Of a stretch of 64,000 nucleotides of DNA, positions 8,046 through 16,708 are shown piece by piece. The stretch is from Streptomyces sp. CG4 (lineage in GTDB: Bacteria > Actinomycetota > Actinomycetes > Streptomycetales > Streptomycetaceae), in assembly GCF_041080655.1 (NCBI RefSeq), contig NZ_CP163525.1, forward strand, positions 62,001-126,000. Reading direction: 5' to 3'. The position numbers were made by a program, and so were the translations under genes. Position 1 is the first letter of the stretch. Every line of letters starts with the position of its first letter. The notes beneath the pieces are model-generated. The model was not told where the DNA came from. It did no database searches and saw only the letters and a program-made list of their open reading frames with translations.

Positions 8046-8915
8046 ATGTGTCGACGGTTCCAACTAGCACTGCTCGCCCTGTCCACGGCCCTGCTCACGG
8101 TCGCCACCTGGGCCGCGCCCGGCCATGCCGCGAGCGCGCCGAGCGCCGGCTTCAACGACTGGAACTGCCGTCCCTCCGCCGCGCACCCCGAACCCGTGCT
8201 GCTGTTGCACGGCCTGGGCGGCAACGGGCCCGGCAACATGCTCACCCTGGGCCCGGCCCTGGCCGCGGCGGACTACTGCGTCTACGCCCCCACATACGGC
8301 GAGGCGATATCAGGCATCCCGGTCGGCGGCCTGATCGCCATCGACACGTCCGCGCACGACATAGCCCGCACCATCGACCGGATCCTCGCCTCCACCAGCG
8401 CGGCAAAGCTCGACCTGGTCGGGCACTCTGAGGGTGCGTTCCAGTCGCTCTACATCCCCAAGTTCCTGCCCGGCTATGCAGCGAAGGTCGACAAGGTGGT
8501 GGCCATGGCCCCGCCGACCCACGGCACCACCTTCGCCGGCCTCATCACCATCGCGGACGACCTGGGCATCAGGTCCCAGGTGGACACCATCCTGGCCAGC
8601 GTCGGCTGCGTCGCCTGCACCGAGATCACCAGTGGCGGGCCCCTGGTCGCCAAGCTCAACACCGGGCCGATCGCCCAGCCCGGCATCGGCTACACCGTCA
8701 TCGCCTCCACCAGCGACGAGCTGGTCACCCCCTACGGCACCGAGTACGTCAACGAACCCGGTGTCAGCAACGAGAGCGTCCAGAGCCTCTGCCCCTTCGA
8801 CCCGGTCGGGCACATCGGCCTCGCCTACGACGGGGACGTGGCCGCCATGATCCTCAACGCACTCGACCCGGCCCATCCCGTGCCGGTGCGCTGCACCCTC
8901 GGCCCGGTCATCTGA
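8046..8915 (+). CDS. secreted lipase/esterase (class-2-like alpha/beta hydrolase)
   Basis: 289 aa from ATG 8046, preceded by GGAGGA at 8036-8041. The signal peptide runs to about residue 30 (LALLALSTALLTVATWAAPGHAAS). PVLLLHGLGGNGPGN forms the oxyanion-hole region, LDLVGHSEGAFQS is the nucleophile elbow, and the late Asp and His fit TSDELVTPYG and FDPVGHIGLAYD. It resembles secreted actinobacterial EstA/LipB-like triacylglycerol lipases. The elbow is GHSEG rather than the commoner GHSQG. Four or more Cys suggest disulfides. Divergent from, and probably controlled by, the adjacent TetR gene. Confidence 0.88.
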   Translation: MCRRFQLALLALSTALLTVATWAAPGHAASAPSAGFNDWNCRPSAAHPEPVLLLHGLGGNGPGNMLTLGPALAAADYCVYAPTYGEAISGIPVGGLIAIDTSAHDIARTIDRILASTSAAKLDLVGHSEGAFQSLYIPKFLPGYAAKVDKVVAMAPPTHGTTFAGLITIADDLGIRSQVDTILASVGCVACTEITSGGPLVAKLNTGPIAQPGIGYTVIASTSDELVTPYGTEYVNEPGVSNESVQSLCPFDPVGHIGLAYDGDVAAMILNALDPAHPVPVRCTLGPVI

Positions 8916-8932
8916 CCCGAGGACTCTGCGGG

Positions 8933-8964
8933 TGCCGGTCAATCATCGGGGCTGCGGACCGGCA
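8933..8964 (+). terminator. candidate hairpin after the lipase gene
   Basis: TGCCGGTC (8933-8940) pairs perfectly with GACCGGCA (8957-8964), 18 bases after the lipase stop. There is no T-run, as is common for Streptomyces terminators. Confidence 0.4.
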
Positions 8965-9014
8965 GGCAGTGATGGCCGCTCCAGCCTCGCTGACCCCTGT
9001 GGGCGCGGACGTAG

Positions 9015-9293
9015 GAAACGAGGCTTTCGACCCATATCACCGGGGACAACGCGGCGAAGTACCCGCAGGCTTCGTCGCACGCCTGGCTGATCCAGCACAA
9101 GCTGGCCAACCACCCCGGCAGCAAGGCCGACAGCAAGCCGCTGTACTGCGGTTCGATGGCCGGGTTCGCAGCCTTCAACGCGAACCAGCGACTGCTGGAC
9201 CGTGACCCGTACTGGCTGAACACGAACATGCGCGCGGCGTGCTCCGCCGACAGTACGACCGTGAAGTGCACCATGACCGCGAACAACCAGTAG
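9015..9293 (+). pseudogene. fragment of a hypothetical secreted protein
   Basis: The frame is open from just after a TAG at 9012 to the TAG at 9291 and has no good start. From 9042 it reads GDNAAKYPQASSHAWLIQHK, NHPGSKADSKPLYCGS, AFNANQRLLDRDPYW and ends KCTMTANNQ. Codon use and composition look coding and three Cys are present. The N-terminus is missing, so this is the 3' end of a gene lost by recombination next to the lipase. The family is not recognised. Confidence 0.45.
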
Positions 9294-9313
9294 GAGCAGC
9301 ACCCCGCTCACAG

Positions 9314-9344
9314 GGGGCGCCGCGCCGAAAGGGCGCGGCGTCCC
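9314..9344. terminator. strong bidirectional hairpin terminator
   Basis: GGGGCGCCGCGCC and GGCGCGGCGTCCC form a stem of about 13 pairs (one G-T) around a GAAAG loop. It lies between converging coding segments, just after the 9293 stop and 20 bases from the end of the minus-strand gene at 9364. Confidence 0.65.
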
Positions 9345-9363
9345 CGCTGCTACCGGTTCCGGT

Positions 9364-9795
9364 TCACGCCGGCGAGGGCAGGTGCACGGCGGGCAGCAGC
9401 CCCAGCTCGATCTCCCGACGCGGCAGCGACAGCCCGAGATGCTCGCCCACCGCCGCGAACAACCGCTTCGCCAACTCCTCGGCCTCGTCCTCGGGGTCCT
9501 CGCAGCCGGGGAAGGTGTCCCGCACCGCCCCGGCCCGGCGCATGGCCGCGTCCAGCGCGGCGAACGTCCCGAGCCGGTCCCTGGGCGGGACCGCGGTCTC
9601 CAGCAGGCTGTCACCGGGCTCGCCGGAACTCACTTCGCCGGCTGCGTCGACGCAGCACATCCACGGGTGCTCGTGCAGGAAGCGGTCCAGGCAGATGAGT
9701 TCGTCGCTCTGCTCCACCAAGGCGTCCTGGCCCAGCCGGTCGAGGAAGACGAAGTGCCAGGTGGACCCACGTCGTGCGATCCTTCCCGCCCTTCG
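9364..9795 (-). CDS. hypothetical protein (start region frameshifted)
   Basis: The clean part reads from about 9770 leftward: STWHFVFLDRLGQDALVEQ, LICLDRFLHEHPWMCCVDAA, PPRDRLGTFAALDAAMRR, GCEDPEDEAEELAKRLFA, ending LPAVHLPSPA. It is acidic, about 135 aa, and reads like a conserved small actinobacterial protein, but I cannot name its family. No start codon is present in frame upstream. A start in another frame (TTG followed by TKGGKDRTTW) suggests a one- or two-base indel near 9765. Confidence 0.5.
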   Translation of the reverse strand, partial: RRAGRIARRGSTWHFVFLDRLGQDALVEQSDELICLDRFLHEHPWMCCVDAAGEVSSGEPGDSLLETAVPPRDRLGTFAALDAAMRRAGAVRDTFPGCEDPEDEAEELAKRLFAAVGEHLGLSLPRREIELGLLPAVHLPSPA

Positions 9796-9799
9796 TCAA

Positions 9800-9997
9800 C
9801 GCCCGGCGTGATGTGTAGCCAGCGATGTTCGACCGGAGTGACGGGGAGCCCGGCGTCCAGGAGGGTCTGGTTCGAGTCCGTGACCAGCTGCGCGAGGGCA
9901 TCGTGGCGCGGGGCGTCCCAGTCACCTCGACGTCCCAGTGGAGCAGGGCCCCGGTGTCCCAAGACGCCTTACCCTGCTTGAAGTTGAAGGCTCGCAT
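9800..9997 (-). pseudogene. fragment resembling a 2'-5' RNA ligase-like N-terminus
   Basis: From ATG 9997 the sequence reads MRAFNFKQGKASWDTGALLH, WDVEVTG. After a frame change near 9915 it reads RHDALAQLVTDSNQTLLDAG, LPVTPVEHRWLHIT. The final HRWLHIT resembles the first HxT-type active-site strand of the 2H phosphoesterase/2'-5' RNA ligase fold. Only the first half of such a domain is left before sequence belonging to the next gene. Weak family assignment. Confidence 0.35.
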
Positions 9998-10072
9998 CGA
10001 TCGGGAACGTAGTCGCTGATGCCTCCAGACGGTGTCGGTTGCGGGTTGCCAGAAATACCGCTTGCCTCGTGT

Positions 10073-11183
10073 TCAGGCGCTGAGAGCTTCGGCGAGTCGT
10101 GCGCGGGGCCGGCCGGTGAGGGCGTCACGCAGCGCCTCGGCCCGGGTCTGCACCAGCCCGGTCCGGTAGCCCGCCGGGAGCTTGTTCCACGTGGCGGTTG
10201 CCATGTCGGCGGCGGTCTGGGGGTCCTTGTCGATGCGAAGGCATTGCGCGTGGTCGAGGACCAGGAGGGCGCGGGTCATGACGGAGGGCGAGTCGGTGAG
10301 GGCAGGGGCGGCTTCCTGCTCGGCGCGGGCCGACGTGGTGTCGCCGAGCAGCGTGTACGCCTGGGAGAGGTGGACGCTGTGCTTCTGAGCCGGGTATCCG
10401 AACCAGTTGTCCGCCAGAGCGATGTTGTCCAGCTGCTCGATCATGTCCTGGGTCTGTTCGACGGCTTTGCGTGCGCCGTTTCGGTTGCCGAGGCCAGCAA
10501 GGGCCCTTGCGTTCACGGCGGAGGCCAGTGCGGCTGCCGCGCTGGGCGTGGTGCCGGCTACGCGTTGGGCACGTGCGGCGCGGCGTGCGGCCGGTGATCC
10601 CGGCAGCGGTCCGCACTAACGTGGCTCGGTCCCGGGCGGTGTGCGGGCGGTCCAGGACCTGGCCGAGCAGCTTGAGGTCGTCTTGCATCTGCCCAAGGTC
10701 CCGTTGCGGGTCGCGTCCACGGTAACCGCCGGTGTTCCGCTCGAAGACCGACTCCAGGTAGGCGATGTCGGCGGCGTTGCTGGACCCCGAGAGAGCAGCG
10801 TCGATGCCCTCGTGTGCCTCAGCGAGTCCTGCCAGTGCTTCTGTGCCGGCCACGGCGAGCATCCCGGCGATGAATACGCGTCGTTTCACGGGCGGTACCT
10901 CCTGGCCGTCTTGCCTCGTCGCCATCTTCTGTTGCAGCCGGTACGCCTTCGAGATGGCCCTGGTGCGGACGATCTCCGAGACGGGGATGCCGAGCACCTC
11001 TTCAATACTGCTGTGGTATCGCTTGGTTGGGAGCCGGATTTCGAGTTCCCATCGCTTGAGGTTGTCCGGGTCGAAGTCTTCGCCGAGTACCTCGGCGATG
11101 CGCAGAACCACCTCTTCGCGAGTCAGATTCGCCTGATCACGGCTGCTGCGCAGCAGGTTCCCTATCCCGTCCGGTGCCATCAT
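10073..11183 (-). CDS. XRE-family transcriptional regulator with TPR-like C-terminus (one frameshift)
   Basis: ATG 11183 begins an HTH domain (GIGNLLRSSRDQANLTREEVV, RWELEIRLPTKRYHSSIEE) followed by a short hydrophobic stretch (RRVFIAGMLAVAGTEALAGL) and a helical repeat region. Near 10600 the frame changes. The downstream half (NARALAGLGNRNGARKAVEQ, IEQLDNIALADNWFGYPAQK, HSVHLSQAYTLLGDTTSARA) continues to the TGA at 10073. The whole matches the roughly 370-400-aa XRE-TPR regulators of Streptomyces. It diverges from the oxygenase/YcaO operon and is the obvious candidate regulator. The single indel could be real or an error. Confidence 0.75.
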
Positions 11184-11362
11184 CCGCCTGCTCCCAAACG
11201 TCGTCGACGCGCGCGGGTGGGCCTTCGACCGGCCCCGGGGTGCCAGGAAATTGACACCGCTTGTGGCACTGGGGACTTACCACGCAGGGGAGTTGACTAA
11301 GCGTCATGAGGGCTGCCCAGTCGGCCCCTGGCGACTCCTCGACGGGAAGAGGTCTCCTCGTG

Positions 11363-12004
11363 ATGCAGAACACCGAAGCCCCGGCCCAGCAGAGTCCGCG
11401 GCGTGCGGCATGGAACCGGATCGGCACCATCGTCATCCCCGACGTCCTGTCGGCGGACAGGTTTACCGCGATCAAGTCGGAGGCCGCCGAGCGCCTGGAC
11501 AAAGCGACGCCACACGTGCACGACCACACGGCCGCGCACCGCGACGGGTCCTTCGCGACGCCGGTGCACTGCGCGTTCATCGAGCCCGGACCGGCCCTGG
11601 AGACTCTGGCGTACGACAAGGAGCTGCTGTCGGCCGTGCGCGAGCACACCGGGATCCCGCGGCTGGTGCCCCGGGGCGGCGCCGTCGTCGGCTACCGGGA
11701 GGGGGACTTCCAGTGCCTGCACCTGGACTCCATCAAGTCGACGGTCACCGTGGCGTTCGCGCTCACTGAGGACCTGCCGGCGATGGGGTGGGCGCCGCAC
11801 CTGTACAACGCGAGCGGCGACGTGCTGGGCAAGGTGGTCGCCGATCACGGGATGTTCCCCGAGGGCGGCGAGTTCACCACGCTCCAGCACCCGTACGGCG
11901 AGGAGGGGGCAGTGCGGGCGTTCGCTGGGTACAGCGTCCCGCACTGGCGCCGTCCGATGACCAGCGAGGGACTGCTGGTCACGATGGAATTCTTCGACCT
12001 GTGA
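11363..12004 (+). CDS. 2OG-Fe(II) oxygenase-like RiPP tailoring enzyme (copy 1)
   Basis: 213 aa from ATG 11363 (GGAAGAGG at 11345-11352 fits; an upstream in-frame ATG is at 11306). It looks like a double-stranded beta-helix oxygenase. FQCLHLDSIKST supplies an HxD pair, and SVPHWRRP near the C-terminus a distal His followed by Arg, the usual iron triad and cosubstrate anchor. The next gene is a paralogue that keeps the same order (MGWAP, PHWR, final FFDL). They overlap by GTGA at 12001-12004 and lie directly upstream of a small peptide gene, YcaO and TfuA. Peptide hydroxylation is likely; the substrate residue is not predictable here. Confidence 0.65.
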   Translation: MQNTEAPAQQSPRRAAWNRIGTIVIPDVLSADRFTAIKSEAAERLDKATPHVHDHTAAHRDGSFATPVHCAFIEPGPALETLAYDKELLSAVREHTGIPRLVPRGGAVVGYREGDFQCLHLDSIKSTVTVAFALTEDLPAMGWAPHLYNASGDVLGKVVADHGMFPEGGEFTTLQHPYGEEGAVRAFAGYSVPHWRRPMTSEGLLVTMEFFDL

Positions 12005-12629
12005 GCGGGGGCGTCATGCTGCGGCAGCAGTGGCTGGCGACGGGGCGGGCAGACGTGCCGCCGGAGGCGATCGACGAGAGCCTGTGGGAGGAGGTCGCCG
12101 CGGAGGCCGACAGGTGCGAGCAGTACGCGGTGGTGCGCCACAACCAGCGGCCGGGTCTGCTGGCGATGCGGGACGGCTCGATCACCTCCCCCCCCAGCGG
12201 TGCCGGGTCCACCCCGGCGGGCCGGCGGTCAACGCCCTGGCGCGTTCCAAGGGGCTCGCCGACGTGGCGGCCGAGGCGACCGGTAACTCCACGATGACGG
12301 CGATCCGGATGGGGCTGAAGTACTACAGCCCCGGCGACTACATGCATATGCACCGCGACGACGGCAAGTGCGAGATCACGTTCTCGAGCGGGCTGACGCC
12401 GGACCTGGGCCCGATGGGCTGGCTGCCGAATCTGCGCTTCCTCAGTACCGACCAGGTCATCGAACAGCTCGCGGGCACTCCCTGCCCCGACGGGGGCGAA
12501 CCGTTCCCGATCGGCTACCGCACCCTGGCCGGGTTCGACGGAAGTCGGACCCCTCACTGGCGCACCCCGCTCGACACCAGCTCGCGCGAGGTGCTGCTCA
12601 CCATCTGCTTCACCGACCTCACGGTGTAG
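12001..12629 (+). CDS. 2OG-Fe(II) oxygenase-like RiPP tailoring enzyme (copy 2, frameshift in C8 tract)
   Basis: GTG 12001 overlaps the previous stop. The first part reads MLRQQWLATGRADVPPEAID to LLAMRDGSITSPP. The frame is then lost in a run of eight C (about 12187-12194). Adding one C restores QRCRVHPGGPAVNALARSKG and everything to the TAG at 12627. The rest holds YMHMHRDDGK (HxD motif) and TPHWRTP (distal His, Arg), and aligns with copy 1. A homopolymer deletion is the simplest explanation, so the gene may be intact in the organism. If real, only copy 1 would be active. Confidence 0.65.
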
Positions 12630-12658
12630 CAGTCCCTTCGAGTAGGAGGAACACGCCC

Positions 12659-12826
12659 ATGGCCCCTCAGATCACGAAGTCGTCGACCACCAAGGCGTTC
12701 GACCCGGCGGACTTCATCACCGACCTCCACGCGGAGGGCCAGCTTCCGCAGAACGCGGGCGGCGACCCGGCCGTGCCGGACGGCGCCTTCCCCGACGCCC
12801 ACGCCTACGAGCTCCCGGCGGTCTGA
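12659..12826 (+). CDS. candidate RiPP precursor peptide, 55 aa
   Basis: ATG 12659 is preceded by AGGAGGA at 12644-12650 with ideal spacing, and the TGA is at 12824. The peptide begins MAPQITKSSTTKAFDPADF. A middle segment reads TDLHAEGQLPQNAGGD, and a Pro/Ala/Asp-rich tail (AVPDGAFPDAHAYELPAV) follows. There is no Cys, so a thioether or azoline product is unlikely. It lies between two oxygenase genes and YcaO-TfuA, the standard position for a precursor. The N-terminal half would be the leader and the C-terminal 15-25 residues the core, with backbone thioamidation and side-chain hydroxylation as the predicted changes. No family match is recalled. Confidence 0.7.
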   Translation: MAPQITKSSTTKAFDPADFITDLHAEGQLPQNAGGDPAVPDGAFPDAHAYELPAV

Positions 12827-12898
12827 TCCGGCCCGCCTCCCCGTACGACGGACCGCCGCCGCTGTGCCTCTGCCCGGGGCGCGGGGCGGCGGCCCTGC

Positions 12899-14097
12899 AT
12901 GCACAGCAGACTCCGCATCCGGAAAGGAGGGGGACGCACGCATACGCACTGCTTCGACGGCACTCACCGCACCCGCCCGCCGGGGCAGACCTGGCAGGGC
13001 GTCAAGCCGCTGCTGGCCGGCTTCGGCATCACCCGTGTCGCTGACGTCACCGGCCTCGACGATCTCGGCATCCCGGTCACGATGGCCGTACGACCGCTCG
13101 CGCGGACGCTGTCGGTCGCCCAGGGCAAGGGCGTCACCCTGGACGCGGCCCGCGTCTCCGGCGCCATGGAAGCCATCGAGGTGTGGCACGCCGAGCGTGC
13201 CCTCCCGCCCGTCTCCCTCACTCAGGCCGCGGCGGCAGACCTCCGGTTGCCGTACGCGCTCGCGGACTTGGAGCAGCATCCCGGCAGCCTCATGACCGAC
13301 CGTGTGCGTCTGGACTGGATCACCGCGCGCTCCGCTCTCGACGACGCCGAGACCCTCGTGCCCCTGGCCGCGGTGCGGCTGGGCCGTACGGCCCACGACG
13401 ACTGGCGCCAGCATCTGTCCGGCGCCTCCACGAACGGCCTGGCGTCCGGGAATACCCGGGCCGAGGCGATGGTGCACGGCCTGTGCGAGGCGATCGAGCG
13501 CGACGTCCTGTCCGGTCTCACGGACGCGGACCAGGCCGAGCTGGTGGACGCATCGACGGTGAACGCGCCGTACTGCGCCGACCTGCTGGAGCGGCTCGCC
13601 GAGCGAGGCTGCTGGTGGGAGCTTCGGCATGTGCCCACCGGTACGGGGTCCCGGTGATGTGCTGCCACCTGTGGCGCGAGGACCAGTCAGCGGCCGTCGT
13701 CGCCGGTTCCGGCGCCCACCCCGACCCGGGCGTCGCCCTGTCGCGGGCGATCACCGAGGCCGCCCAGACGCGGCTCACGCTGATCAGCGGGAGCCGTGAG
13801 GACAACCAGCCGCTTGCCTACCGCCCCGGCCCGCACTGTGCCCCCGATCCTTCCGTCGGGAACCCGATGCCGTGGCCGGCGATCGCGGGCCGCTACGGCG
13901 CCCACGCCGACACCGACACCGAGCTCGCGCACGATCTGGCGACCGCCGTGACCACCGCGGCCGGACGCGCACCTCTGGTGGTGGATCTGACGTGGGGGTC
14001 CTACGAGCGCGAGGAGTTCGCCGTGGTCAAGGTGTGCGCCCCCACCCTGCGCTACACCGTTCGGCACACCGTGCCCCGCCCTCGGAAGGCCGCCTGA
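12899..14097 (+). CDS. YcaO-domain protein, TfuA-associated (one frameshift)
   Basis: From ATG 12899 the frame covers the N-terminal and ATP-binding parts: CFDGTHRTRPPGQTWQ, SGAMEAIEVWHAER and GLASGNTRAEAMVHGL followed by CEAIERDV, the Mg-ATP Glu-rich signatures of YcaO. At about 13640 a one-base deletion shifts the frame. The rest (YGVPVMCCHLWRED, ALSRAITEAAQTRL, VDLTWGSYEREEFAVVKV) runs to TGA 14095. YcaO enzymes phosphorylate the peptide amide backbone; with TfuA they install thioamides. The start is uncertain because AAGGAGGGGG at about 12922 lies inside the frame. The last codon overlaps the tfuA start, so the pair is translationally coupled. Confidence 0.8.
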
Positions 14098-15461
14098 TGA
14101 GCACGCATGTCTTCGTCGGCCCGACCATCACCTCGGCCCGCATCACGAGCATCCTGCCGGGCGCGGTCGTGCACCCGCCCGTCCAGCACGGGGACCTCCT
14201 CCGCCTTCCCCTGAAGGCCGGCGACCGTGTCCTGATCATCGACAGGCTGTGGCACCAGAGCGCACCCGTGCGGCACAAAGAGATCCTGATGCTCCTGGCC
14301 CGGGGAGTCGCCGTCTACGGGGCATCCAGCATGGGTGCGCTGCGCGCCGCCGAGCTGGCCCCGTACGGAATGATCGGCCTCGGGCGGATCTACCGGGCCT
14401 TACGCAGCGGGCTGATGGACGACGACGACGTCGCGGTCCTCCAGGAGCCGGACGGCCGGCCGCTGACGCAGGCCCTCGTGAACCTCCGGGCCGCGTTCGA
14501 ACGCGCCGCAGTTGCCAACCGCATCACCGGGTCCGAGGCACAGGCCCTGACTGAGACCGCGCGTCGGCTGCCCTCCACGCAGCGCACTCGCACCGCGCTG
14601 GGCCGTCTTATGGCCGAAGACGGAGTCGGCGACGTCTACACGACAGCCGACATCTGGGGATGCGGCACCCCGTACGACCTCAAGCGGGAGGATGCCGAGA
14701 CCGCCCTGCGCGTCCTGGCCAAAGACCACTCCACGGCCGCGGAGGCGCCGACACCGGGATGGGTGGAGGAGCCGTGGCAGACCAGCTTCGTCCGCTACTG
14801 GAGCGCCGCCTTCGCCCCCGCAGCCGACAGTGGCCTTCCGTTTCTGCCGCTGCTCCAGCACCAGCAGCTCTACGACCCCGCGTTCTCCCGGCGCTGGCGC
14901 ACCCACGTCCTGTCCCGCCTCCTCGCCCCCGGCGGCCAACGCCCAGTCCACAAGGGTGCCGTTGAAGACTTCGCGGCTCGTCGCGGCCTGGCACTGGCCG
15001 ACCTCACAGCCCAGCAGCTCTCCTACTGGCTCACCGCGTATGAACAGGTCCATGTCGACTCGGGCGAGCAGCTGATCCTCCTCATGGTGCGCTCGGCGCG
15101 CCTGGACGACGCCTGGCCCGTCTACCCGGTCTCGCGCGCCGAATCAGGTCCGCTGTTCAACGCCGAGCTGCCGACGGAAGACCACGTGCTGCACGCTCTG
15201 CGGGTGAACGCCTCCGCGCTGGCCGAGAATCCGGGGCACACCACCGCGCATCTCGCCGCCGACCGGATCGCCGCCCACTTGCTCAGTCATTGGGGCCTGA
15301 CCGCGGACGCCGGTGCCGATGAGCGTGACGCTGCCGCCCGCGACCGCGGCCTGCGCAGCTTCACCGCTGCCGTCGAAATCGACCGGGCTTTCTACCTCGA
15401 CGCGCTCACCAGCGTCTCCTCCGCCACTTCCACCGGGGCGAGAGCCAGCGCCCGGACCTGA
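14097..15461 (+). CDS. tfuA: TfuA-like protein with long C-terminal extension
   Basis: 454 aa from ATG 14097 (overlapping TGATG with YcaO). Residues 1-220 are the TfuA core: THVFVGPTITSARI, VLIIDRLWHQSAPVRHKEIL, VAVYGASSMGALRAAELA and GMIGLGRIYRALRSGLMDDD. TfuA partners YcaO in thioamide formation, as in thioviridamide-type RiPPs and methyl-CoM reductase, probably by supplying sulfide. Residues 220-454 form a helical region with no motif I recognise (LLAPGGQRPVHKGAVEDFA, HTTAHLAADRIAAHLLSHWG), so the protein is about twice as long as a minimal TfuA. Its 3' end overlaps the convergent MFS gene by 70 bases. Confidence 0.85.
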   Translation: MSTHVFVGPTITSARITSILPGAVVHPPVQHGDLLRLPLKAGDRVLIIDRLWHQSAPVRHKEILMLLARGVAVYGASSMGALRAAELAPYGMIGLGRIYRALRSGLMDDDDVAVLQEPDGRPLTQALVNLRAAFERAAVANRITGSEAQALTETARRLPSTQRTRTALGRLMAEDGVGDVYTTADIWGCGTPYDLKREDAETALRVLAKDHSTAAEAPTPGWVEEPWQTSFVRYWSAAFAPAADSGLPFLPLLQHQQLYDPAFSRRWRTHVLSRLLAPGGQRPVHKGAVEDFAARRGLALADLTAQQLSYWLTAYEQVHVDSGEQLILLMVRSARLDDAWPVYPVSRAESGPLFNAELPTEDHVLHALRVNASALAENPGHTTAHLAADRIAAHLLSHWGLTADAGADERDAAARDRGLRSFTAAVEIDRAFYLDALTSVSSATSTGARASART

Positions 15462-16708
15462 CGCAACAGCAACGGCACGATCATGGCCGCCACGATGGCG
15501 GCGGCCCCGGCGGCGAGCGTCGCCCGCACCCCGAAGTACGCGCTCGCCGGTCCGGCGGCCAGATACCCCAGCGGGACCGGCAGCACCTGCCCGAGCGTGG
15601 AGTACGACATGACTCGGCTCAGCTTCTCCTTCGGGATGCGCTCCTGGACCAGGCTCGCCCAGACGGTCGTGCTCAGGGACAGACCGGTCCCGGCCGCGCA
15701 CGCGGCGAACGCCACGAGCACGAGCGGCAGATGGGCGGCCATCGCCGCCAGCGGCAGCGCCATCGCGCCCGTCCCCACGCACACCACCACGCCGACGCGC
15801 CGCACCTTCCACATCAGGGCCGCGGCGGCACCCAGCACCAGGCCGCCGGTGAAGGCGCTGACCACCAGACCCCACCCCGCGGCACCGCCCAGGAAGTCCT
15901 TGCCGTAGACAGGGCCGAGCATCTGGTAGCCGACCAGCCACACCGGCACGACGACCGAGCCCTGAACCACCATCACCCACAGCCAGCGCCGCGACCAGAA
16001 GTCGTCCCACCCCTCACGAAGATGAGCCACGAACCCGGTGCGCACCTTCGCCTTCGCGGGCGCCAGGTCGAGACGGGCACACAGAACGGCCGCCGCCGCG
16101 AACGTCACGGCGTCCCAGCCGATCACCCAGCTCGACCCGATGACAGCGACCAGCACGCCGCCCACCGCCGGACCCGCAACCTTGACCGTGTTCTGACCGA
16201 TCTTGAGCAGCGCGTTCGCCGCGTACCGCAGCTCGGCCGGCACCACCTCCACCACGACCCCGCCGGCGGCCGGGGTAAAGAAGCTGCTCGCCGCGCCGCA
16301 CAGCGCGGACACCGCCACCAGATGCCACACCTGCGCCGCCCCGGACCACAGCAGAACAGCCGCGACGGCTTCGGCACCGGCGCTGAGGATGTTCGCCCAC
16401 ACCATTACGGTGGCCCGCGACCAGCGGTCGGCCACCACCCCACCGATCAGAAGGAGCAGGATCTGCGGCACCATGTTGGCCGCGAGCACCAGACCGAGCC
16501 CGGAAGCACTCCCGCCGAGGTGCAGTACGGCGAACGCCATGCCGATCGGAGCCACGGCTGAGCCGGTCCAGGACAGCATCCGGGCCGTGAAGTGCAGCCG
16601 GAACGCACGGACGGCGAGCGGCGCGCCCGCCTCCCTGAGCCTGGTCCGCAGTGGTATGCGCGGCACCGGAGAAGAGCTGCTCCGAACCGGCCACCACGGC
16701 ATGCGCAT
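15392..16708 (-). CDS. MFS transporter (EntS/MFS_3-like exporter)
   Basis: 438 aa from ATG 16708, preferred over GTG 16744 because GGGCGGAG precedes it. About 12 hydrophobic segments are visible, among them GMAFAVLHLGGSASGLGLVL, MVPQILLLLIGGVVADRWSR with the MFS loop-2/3 motif (GGVVADRWSR), and LPLVLVAFAACAAGTGLSL. The family exports siderophores, macrolides and peptides. It is convergent with and overlaps tfuA, and is the only transporter of the RiPP cluster, so export of the modified peptide is a reasonable inference. No dedicated leader peptidase is encoded here. Confidence 0.85.
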   Translation of the reverse strand: MRMPWWPVRSSSSPVPRIPLRTRLREAGAPLAVRAFRLHFTARMLSWTGSAVAPIGMAFAVLHLGGSASGLGLVLAANMVPQILLLLIGGVVADRWSRATVMVWANILSAGAEAVAAVLLWSGAAQVWHLVAVSALCGAASSFFTPAAGGVVVEVVPAELRYAANALLKIGQNTVKVAGPAVGGVLVAVIGSSWVIGWDAVTFAAAAVLCARLDLAPAKAKVRTGFVAHLREGWDDFWSRRWLWVMVVQGSVVVPVWLVGYQMLGPVYGKDFLGGAAGWGLVVSAFTGGLVLGAAAALMWKVRRVGVVVCVGTGAMALPLAAMAAHLPLVLVAFAACAAGTGLSLSTTVWASLVQERIPKEKLSRVMSYSTLGQVLPVPLGYLAAGPASAYFGVRATLAAGAAAIVAAMIVPLLLRQVRALALAPVEVAEETLVSASR

